Below are positions 37,842-40,333 of a stretch of DNA of 40,333 nucleotides, in pieces. The stretch is taken from positions 1 to 40,333 of the IMG/VR virus record IMGVR_UViG_3300025093_000047, one strand, 5' to 3'. Each line of letters begins with the position of its first letter. Position 1 is the stretch's first letter. Under the pieces are notes generated by a model, which ran no database searches, had not been told where the DNA came from, and saw only the letters and a program-made list of their open reading frames with translations. This stretch comes from a virus. The position numbers and the translations under genes were made by a program.

Positions 37842-38083
37842 GATTTTGTGGTACTGTGTTTCGGGTTGGAGGCTTGAGCGCACAAAACGCAATCACCGTC
37901 CGGGTGGATGATAGCTAAGGTGCTTTCAATATCAGCATCAAGTCGATGTGTTGGCCGCACGGCGTATCCATTGGCCAAAACAGACACAGTATAGGGAGCC
38001 TGCCACCAGCTAGCCAACGTGTGTGCGTTCGTAATAGCCACCATTGGGTTCGTGGGGTTAATGTCCGCTTCGTTGTGCTTCAT
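37838..38083 (-). CDS. Small hypothetical protein of the accessory block
   Basis: The 81-residue product starts MKHNEADINPTNPM, has a WWQAPYTVSVLANGYAVRP strand pair and a C-terminal CVLCAQ with one CxxC pair. The ATG lies three bases after the upstream stop and no strong ribosome binding site is seen. The IIHPDGDCVLCAQ end resembles a zinc-binding knuckle with only two cysteines. The function is unknown. Its stop overlaps the micro-protein start. Confidence 0.65.
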   Translation of the reverse strand: MKHNEADINPTNPMVAITNAHTLASWWQAPYTVSVLANGYAVRPTHRLDADIESTLAIIHPDGDCVLCAQASNPKHSTTKS

Positions 38084-38086
38084 GGC

Positions 38087-38338
38087 TTAGTGAACGATGA
38101 ACGTGAATTCGGCGCAATCCGCGCCCATGTTGTTAGCGTCATTGCGGTGGGCGAAAAACGTTTCCTCCGAAACATCAACCGCCCAACCGGCTGGGATGTT
38201 GTCGGAAAGCCATTGGTCAAGCTCGGCTTCCTCGGCATCTGTGAGCCCGGTATAGTCTCCATTGATAAGAGCACCTGCCCAGTAGGCGGGCAACGTGTAA
38301 GTGTTTGTTTGAATTTGCACGGGGCAGACAATACGCAC
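38087..38338 (-). CDS. First gene of the right leftward operon (DUF6926-like)
   Basis: The frame from GTG 38338 encodes 83 residues: TYTLPAYWAGALINGDYTGL, then DAEEAELDQWLSDNIP, WAVDVSEETFFAHRN and ADCAEFTFIV. The LPxYWAxALINGDxxGL, acidic helix and final CAEFTF layout is that of a widespread short phage/plasmid protein (DUF6926-like from memory). A candidate promoter has its -10 at 38328-38333, inside this frame, so translation may instead begin at the in-frame GTG 38320 on a nearly leaderless message. The function is unknown; strong first-gene position suggests early expression. Confidence 0.75.
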   Translation of the reverse strand: MRIVCPVQIQTNTYTLPAYWAGALINGDYTGLTDAEEAELDQWLSDNIPAGWAVDVSEETFFAHRNDANNMGADCAEFTFIVH

Positions 38339-38368
38339 TAGTCGCGACTAGTCAAGCCCACTAGTCAA
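38328..38368 (-). promoter_or_regulatory. Candidate early promoter with embedded operator palindrome
   Basis: On the minus strand, TTGACT (38355-38350) and TATTGT (38333-38328) are 16 bases apart. The spacer is occupied by the perfect 16-bp palindrome ACTAGTCGCGACTAGT (38337-38352), and a further copy of ACTAGTCAA lies 13 bases upstream (38360-38368, repeating 38347-38355). Palindromes between -35 and -10 are classical repressor operators. A repressor gene is not recognised here, so a host or unknown phage regulator would bind. ACTAGT recurs at 38964-38969 at the other end of the non-coding region. Confidence 0.5.
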
Positions 38369-38431
38369 AGTTTCCAGAAAAAGTTTTCCCCCTCAATCCG
38401 GGCTTGACGGCAATTCCCAACTCGTTAGAAT

Positions 38432-38496
38432 CCAGCCCTGAGGCTGGTAGGCACTATAGAGCAAGCGTCAGCTTGCGAAGGCAAGCCTATGCTTGC
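38432..38496. repeat. Three tandem 6-bp/4-loop hairpins
   Basis: CCAGCC-CTGA-GGCTGG (38432-38447), GCAAGC-GTCA-GCTTGC (38461-38476) and GCAAGC-CTAT-GCTTGC (38481-38496) are three perfect hairpins of identical geometry. The last two share the same stem and differ completely in the loop, which means the stems are conserved as structure. Loop variation with kept stems suggests an RNA or cruciform function. Confidence 0.8.
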
Positions 38497-38522
38497 CGCA
38501 AAGCGCCGCCCCGAGCCGTTAG

Positions 38523-38641
38523 GCGACCAGGGCAAGCCGGAGCCGCGCGGAGCCTCAAGCGAAGCATCAGCGGCGGGCCGCCAAGCGCAGCGACCAGCGG
38601 CAGGGAGCGACCAACGGAAGCGGCTCACCTGCGACCAACGG
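38523..38641 (+). repeat. Four GCGACCA-type short direct repeats (iteron-like)
   Basis: GCGACCAGGGC (38523), GCGACCAGCGG (38590), GCGACCAACGG (38607) and GCGACCAACGG (38631) recur on the same strand at spacings of 67, 17 and 24 bases. The spacing is irregular, which weakens an iteron interpretation, but the clustering within 120 bases next to hairpins is not expected by chance. Confidence 0.55.
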
Positions 38642-38649
38642 GAGCAGGA

Positions 38650-38679
38650 ATAACAGTGGTCCTCTCGGACTACTGTTAT
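38650..38679. repeat. 13-bp hairpin with GNRA-type loop on the minus strand
   Basis: ATAACAGTGGTCC (38650-38662) pairs with GGACTACTGTTAT (38667-38679), including one G-T wobble that is lost or kept depending on the strand, with loop TCTC (GAGA on the minus strand, a stable GNRA tetraloop). No T-run follows, so it is not a simple terminator. The A7T5 tract lies 13 bases downstream. Confidence 0.85.
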
Positions 38680-38983
38680 AGGCAAACCGGCAAAAAAATT
38701 TTTCAGGCTAAAACGGTGGGCTCGCTGTCGCTCGCGAGGGGTTGAATGCGGTGGCGTTGCCACCTGAGCCGGTCGCGTTGCTCCCTCCATGCGTCCAGTT
38801 CGGCTGCGCCTCGGGACGCCCGCCCTATTCCTCCCTTTCCCTTACGGGACGGTCGGGGGCTCCGTGGTTGTCTCCCCTGGTCGCTGCGCTCGGGGGAGAC
38901 GGAAAAAGGCTATGACCTGATAGCTTCTTACGTTGACCTGATCCCGCTGTAGACAGGCTGGCGACTAGTGGTAGAGTGAGGGC

Positions 38984-39181
38984 GTGAAAGCAAACTACGA
39001 ACAAGCGCGAAAAGTGCATGACCAGGCCTGCGAGGTTTTTCAGAACGTGCGCAAAGCCTATCGCAATCTTGAAATCGGTGACGCTGAGTTTTTGTCGGCA
39101 AAGGCTGATTTTGACAAAGCAACAAAAGCCTTTGATGGGGCTTTTGCTGCGGCTCGGGTTAACGGTGGGGGTGCGGCGTGA
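38984..39181 (+). CDS. Small coiled-coil protein
   Basis: This 65-codon frame starts with GTG 38984 after GTGAGGGC and is followed by a gene that overlaps its stop as GTGA. The product is a helical charged protein (KANYEQARKVHDQACEVFQN, then AYRNLEIGDAEFLSAKADFD) with a small-residue tail. The repeated A-x-x-x-F/Y heptads look like a two-helix coiled coil. No family is recognised. It begins the short rightward operon that leads into the terminase genes; the ACTAGT site at 38964 lies just upstream. Confidence 0.65.
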   Translation: MKANYEQARKVHDQACEVFQNVRKAYRNLEIGDAEFLSAKADFDKATKAFDGAFAAARVNGGGAA

Positions 39182-39408
39182 GTGTTAAATGGAAACGAGG
39201 AAAAGAGGACCAGTACGGCCAGTACATCATCCGGTCTGCCTGCGAGAGATTTCAAATCTTTCGCTTTGACGACTGGCACACGGAGAGTAGCTCCGTCTGG
39301 GAATTGCGCGACGATTGCCACGAGGTTGATACATTTGAACGCCTGCGCGACGCGAAAGAATATGCTGACGCGATAGTTGAATACGAGGAAAACGGGGGTG
39401 AAGCGTGA
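39178..39408 (+). CDS. Small hypothetical protein
   Basis: GTG 39178 overlaps the previous stop (GTGA), as in the rest of this operon. The 76-residue product has an N-terminal basic strand part (VKWKRGKEDQYGQYIIRSA), an aromatic/acidic centre (FRFDDWHTESSSVWELRDD) and a final helix (FERLRDAKEYADAIVEYEEN). The D-AKEYAD helix after a beta-rich part resembles the common phage small-protein pattern in which a strand domain ends in TLxDAKxxA. Function is unknown. Confidence 0.65.
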   Translation: MSVKWKRGKEDQYGQYIIRSACERFQIFRFDDWHTESSSVWELRDDCHEVDTFERLRDAKEYADAIVEYEENGGEA

Positions 39409-39620
39409 AGGGGGGCAAATTCCCAGATAACTACATTTCGGTTCCATACCGAATGCGCCAACTAGGCGGGGGATGGTTTGTGGACGAATTCCCGGCCATT
39501 GGCGGGGAAACCATCTACGGCCCATATCGAACACGGCAGCGGGCGAGATGGGCGCGGAATGGACTGCTGAAACGCGCTAAAGGTTCTGGCGCACAATTAG
39601 AGCGCCGGTTCTGGGCATAG
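39405..39620 (+). CDS. Small hypothetical protein before the terminator
   Basis: GTG 39405 overlaps the previous stop (GTGA). The 71-residue product begins KGGKFPDNYISVPYRMRQLG and contains GWFVDEFPAIGGETIYGPYR and TRQRARWARNGLL, with an Arg-rich C-terminus. The GETIYGPYRTRxxAR turn-helix is typical of short basic phage proteins. It is the last gene before the strong terminator at 39639. Function is unknown. Confidence 0.65.
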   Translation: MKGGKFPDNYISVPYRMRQLGGGWFVDEFPAIGGETIYGPYRTRQRARWARNGLLKRAKGSGAQLERRFWA

Positions 39621-39638
39621 GCTCAAAACAATTTTTGC

Positions 39639-39672
39639 AACCCTCCTTGGCTTCGGCTGGGGAGGGTTTTTT
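39639..39672 (+). terminator. Rho-independent terminator with UUCG loop
   Basis: Arms 39639-39651 and 39656-39668 form a 13-bp stem (three central wobbles) around a TTCG tetraloop, followed by a run of six T ending at 39672. It closes the short rightward operon (38984-39620) and isolates it from the packaging genes that follow. Confidence 0.9.
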
Positions 39673-39830
39673 GTTGACGCTGGGGAAGCGCGGGGGCAAT
39701 TTTGGCGGTGACTAAAGAACAAGACCTGTGTCTTTCACCCCGCTGTTTCGGTGGGATGTTGAACAGTGGCTCCGGGGTGGCTCGGGTTTGCATAGTTACC
39801 GAGCCGCCTCGGGGTTAACAATTTACGAGT
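39673..39830 (+). promoter_or_regulatory. Gap before the packaging genes
   Basis: 158 bases between the terminator and the first packaging-side gene. A TTGACG (39674-39679) with only a poor -10 (CAATTT, 39697-39702) could be the promoter for the whole rightward structural operon. A small AAGAC/GTCTT stem (39721-39734) and the large hairpin at 39772-39812 follow. Nothing else is recognised. Confidence 0.3.
39772..39812. repeat. 14-bp inverted repeat upstream of the terminase genes
   Basis: CCGGGGTGGCTCGG (39772-39785) pairs with CCGAGCCGCCTCGG (39799-39812), with two wobbles, around a 13-base loop containing GCATAG. It is not followed by a T-run. Its place upstream of the terminase genes would suit a packaging recognition site, an operator, or an mRNA-stabilising leader. 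Only the structure is seen; the role is inference. Confidence 0.8.
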
Positions 39831-39992
39831 ATGGAAGAAGGATTTGCAAACACGTTGGGCCTTTGGCTTTATTGGCATGAAGGGACGCGGCGGGTTTTGC
39901 TGACTAAAGCGGAATTGGATTGGCTCGTCGCGTGGTGTGATCGAAATGAACACATGATCGCGCAGATGGTTAGACACTTCCCGAAAGGTTAA
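39831..39992 (+). CDS. 53-codon protein upstream of terS (complete copy)
   Basis: The frame from ATG 39831 encodes a protein starting MEEGFANTLGLWLYWHEGTRRV and ending HFPKG, with TAA at 39990-39992, one base before the terS ATG (TAATATG). It has four tryptophans and an amphipathic helical body; no ribosome binding site is clear. The C-terminal 38 codons recur at 2-118 with two substitutions. The function is unknown; conserved linkage with terS in both alleles suggests a packaging role. Confidence 0.65.
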   Translation: MEEGFANTLGLWLYWHEGTRRVLLTKAELDWLVAWCDRNEHMIAQMVRHFPKG

Positions 39993-40333
39993 TATGGCAG
40001 GAAAAAGGAAATTGACGCCGCCACAATTGGTTTTTGCCAAAGCGATTTTGGATGGGATGAGTCAGGCTAAGGCGTATAAGGCTGCATATCCTCACACGAC
40101 CGACAAAGCAGCCAAGGCAAACGGTTCCCGACTGATTGCGACCGATTGCGTTCGGCAGTATGTAGAATCTCGCCGCCAGAAACAAGAAACCGCAGAAACT
40201 CTCACGCGGACCAAGAAACGCGAATTTCTCGCCGGTGTTGTGGCTGGGAATGCGGATCGCGAATTGACTCCGCTTCAGCTCCAGGCCATCGCGATTGACA
40301 ACAAAATGGCAGGACATGACGCACCGGAACGGG
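39875..40333. repeat. Right copy of the terminal redundancy (partner 1-461)
   Basis: Aligns with 1-461, see that entry. Its first 90 bases and last 127 bases are identical to the partner; the middle carries the alternative terS N-terminal sequence. Confidence 0.9.
39994..40333 (+). CDS. terS: Second terS allele, 3' end cut by the window
   Basis: This frame encodes 113 residues of a small terminase that matches the 122-520 gene almost fully at residues 1-24 and from residue 61 onward, but differs through residues 25-60 (AKAYKAAYPHTTDKAAKANG here against VQAYRQAYPETSEKSALSNA). The divergence covers the helix-turn-helix region; from base 40207 to the end the DNA is identical to 335-461. It is either a second strain variant joined in assembly or a real second copy. 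The frame is intact at the cut. Confidence 0.8.
   Translation, partial: MAGKRKLTPPQLVFAKAILDGMSQAKAYKAAYPHTTDKAAKANGSRLIATDCVRQYVESRRQKQETAETLTRTKKREFLAGVVAGNADRELTPLQLQAIAIDNKMAGHDAPER

Larger units (their letters stand above)
38369..38983. other. 0.6-kb GC-rich structured non-coding region (candidate origin or structured RNA)
   Basis: No convincing gene on either strand. The stretch divides the leftward accessory operon from the rightward 38984-39620 genes. It holds three tandem 16-base hairpins (38432-38496), four GCGACCA-type repeats, a 13-bp hairpin (38650-38679), an A7T5 tract (38692-38703), a 6-bp/3-loop hairpin GGTGGC-GTT-GCCACC (38750-38764) and GTCTCCCC/GGGGAGAC arms (38870-38877 with 38893-38900). 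Its composition is unlike the neighbouring genes. An origin (iterons, hairpins, AT tract) is possible, as is a phage non-coding RNA or packaging element. Confidence 0.6.

Noticed and set aside
38451-38460. CACTATAGA resembling SP6/T7-type phage promoters
   Set aside because: No phage RNA polymerase gene is present, the upstream half of the promoter does not match, and the other CACTATAG (near 30577) lies inside a coding region.
38523-38641. CRISPR-like short repeats
   Set aside because: Repeats are only about 11 bases with irregular spacing and no spacers of constant length.
38425-38790. 121-codon minus-strand and 113-codon plus-strand frames in the non-coding region
   Set aside because: Both are low-complexity Arg/Ser/Ala-rich, cross all hairpins and have no ribosome binding sites; hairpin structure explains the sequence better.

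Overview
The window is essentially one complete, small, strictly virion-type bacteriophage genome: a podovirus (short-tailed phage with T7-like virion architecture) whose last 127 bases repeat positions 335-461 exactly. Joined there, the unit is a circle or terminally redundant molecule of about 39.87 kb. The host is probably a Gram-negative bacterium, because the lysis/virion block encodes a lipoprotein with a clear lipobox. The sequence does not let me name the host. I see no integrase, repressor, tRNA, CRISPR array, reverse transcriptase, DNA polymerase or phage RNA polymerase, so the phage looks lytic and dependent on host polymerases.

Layout. (1) Positions 1-27630, all rightward: packaging (small and large terminase), head (portal, scaffold, major capsid, decoration-like protein), a lysis-like cluster (lipoprotein with a transmembrane helix, small holin-like proteins), then tail and ejection proteins in T7 order (gp11-, gp12-, GNAT/gp13-, gp14-, gp15- and gp16-like), ending with a beta-helical tailspike. 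The gp16-like ejected protein is 2598 residues long and carries two ADP-ribosyltransferase-like segments. A structured leader with a candidate promoter precedes the capsid gene, and a strong terminator follows the decoration gene. (2) Positions 27668-33449, leftward: DNA metabolism genes, namely zinc-finger small proteins, a Holliday-junction-resolvase-like nuclease, a stand-alone DnaA domain IV protein, an SSB-like protein ending DDVPF, a Sak4-type annealing ATPase, a DEDD exonuclease and a C5-cytosine methyltransferase. A second long same-strand frame overlaps the methyltransferase. (3) Positions 33453-35425, rightward: CHC2/Toprim primase and RepA-like helicase. (4) Positions 35422-38338, leftward: about twelve very small ATGA-coupled accessory genes. 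(5) Positions 38369-38983: an unusual GC-rich non-coding region full of hairpins and short repeats, a candidate origin or structured RNA. (6) Positions 38984-39992, rightward: small genes, a strong terminator, a 14-bp hairpin, then the entry to packaging again.

How it works together: the helicase, primase, SSB-like, Sak4, exonuclease and DnaA-domain proteins probably recruit host polymerase for replication and recombination. The methyltransferase and the accessory block probably protect the genome or adjust the host. The rightward operon builds a T7-like particle that injects gp14/15/16-like proteins.

The most interesting points are: (a) two alleles of the small terminase, different only around the DNA-recognition part, at the two ends; (b) a long reading frame overlapping the methyltransferase, with staggered ATG/GTG starts inside a perfect DnaA box; (c) the 0.6-kb structured non-coding region; (d) an operator-like 16-bp palindrome between a -35 and a -10; (e) micro-genes of 25 and 27 codons locked into the ATGA chains. 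All functions are read from motifs by eye; no database search was possible.
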